Source of the DNA: Bryum argenteum
Taxonomy: Eukaryota; Streptophyta; Bryopsida; Bryales; Bryaceae
Reading direction: 5' to 3'
DNA length: 64,000 nt
Assembly: GCA_037043015.1 (NCBI GenBank)
Contig: CM073325.1
Location: 19,075,001 to 19,139,000 of the forward strand
A program made the translations under genes and the position numbers. The first letter of the stretch is position 1; every line of letters begins with the position of its first letter. Below, piece after piece: positions 63,801 to 64,000 of this stretch. The notes beneath the pieces are model-generated. The model did not search any database and was not told the DNA's origin. It saw only the letters and a program-made list of their open reading frames with translations.

Positions 63801-64000
63801 TTTGGGCGGAAGCGGTGGTTACAGCGGTGTACACACGAAATAGGTGCCCAACTAGTGCAGTTGTTGGTAAGACACCCGAAGAGGCATGGAGTGGTAGGAG
63901 GCCTTCGATCGCACACATGCGTGTATTTGGTTGTATTGCTTATGCAAAGGTGCCGGATGAGAAAAGGACTAAACTTGATGCAAAGGGCACAAGGTGTTTG
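60873..64000 (+). mobile_element. Copia element H (LTR family 3), runs off the window, fossil
   Basis: 5' LTR 60873-61255 (family 3, related to 41992-42381 but a few percent diverged), primer site GGTTATGGGCCCA from 61256 and leader to about 61944. Then gag (from 61945; MCLAMATLEGESVRVLEKFN), zinc knuckle CFNCGKPGHIARHC, protease VMDSGATKHM, GAG-pre-integrase and integrase up to the window end. Coding is closely similar to element B. Reverse transcriptase, RNase H and the 3' LTR are not in view. Broken, at least three breaks. Confidence 0.9.

Overview
The window looks like nuclear DNA of a land plant, probably a seed-free one (bryophyte-like, an inference). It has two intron-containing host genes with short introns (GT..AG borders), a plastid-type glutathione reductase, and abundant Ty1/Copia retroelements whose primer-binding site matches the anticodon arm of plant initiator tRNA-Met. 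I see no bacterial operons, rRNA, tRNA or CRISPR array.

Layout. 1-4.0 kb: AT-rich intergenic DNA with a fold-back repeat and two copies of an unnamed dispersed repeat. 4.0-9.4 kb: a decayed piggyBac-type DNA transposon with a recognisable DDE transposase and a 13-bp minisatellite. 9.48-15.74 kb: a full-length Copia element (minus strand) with near-identical LTRs and a perfect 5-bp target duplication. 17.26-19.88 kb: a precisely bounded CACTA transposon (16-bp terminal inverted repeats, 3-bp target duplication) sitting inside a third copy of the dispersed repeat; a fourth, inverted copy lies at 21.8-22.5 kb.

22.5-33.4 kb is the host-gene island. Glutathione reductase (plus strand, ten coding exons, 518 residues) converges on a minus-strand nine-exon gene whose splice phases all agree and which predicts a 497-residue type I membrane protein: signal peptide, complete receptor-ligand-binding (ANF/periplasmic-binding-protein type I) ectodomain, one membrane helix, short basic Ser/Phe/Arg tail, and no channel, kinase or cyclase. 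This orphan receptor is the most interesting host feature in the window.

35.3-64 kb is a retrotransposon nest: old Copia remnants, a second CACTA-like element, then from 39.4 kb to the window end an almost unbroken series of Copia elements from three related LTR families in both orientations. The nest includes shortened non-autonomous copies that share one architecture, LTR junctions that fit no simple insertion, and one very young LTR pair now in opposite orientations with its target duplication still readable, which records a recent inversion. Copia elements are treated as fossils and their individual lesions are not itemised.
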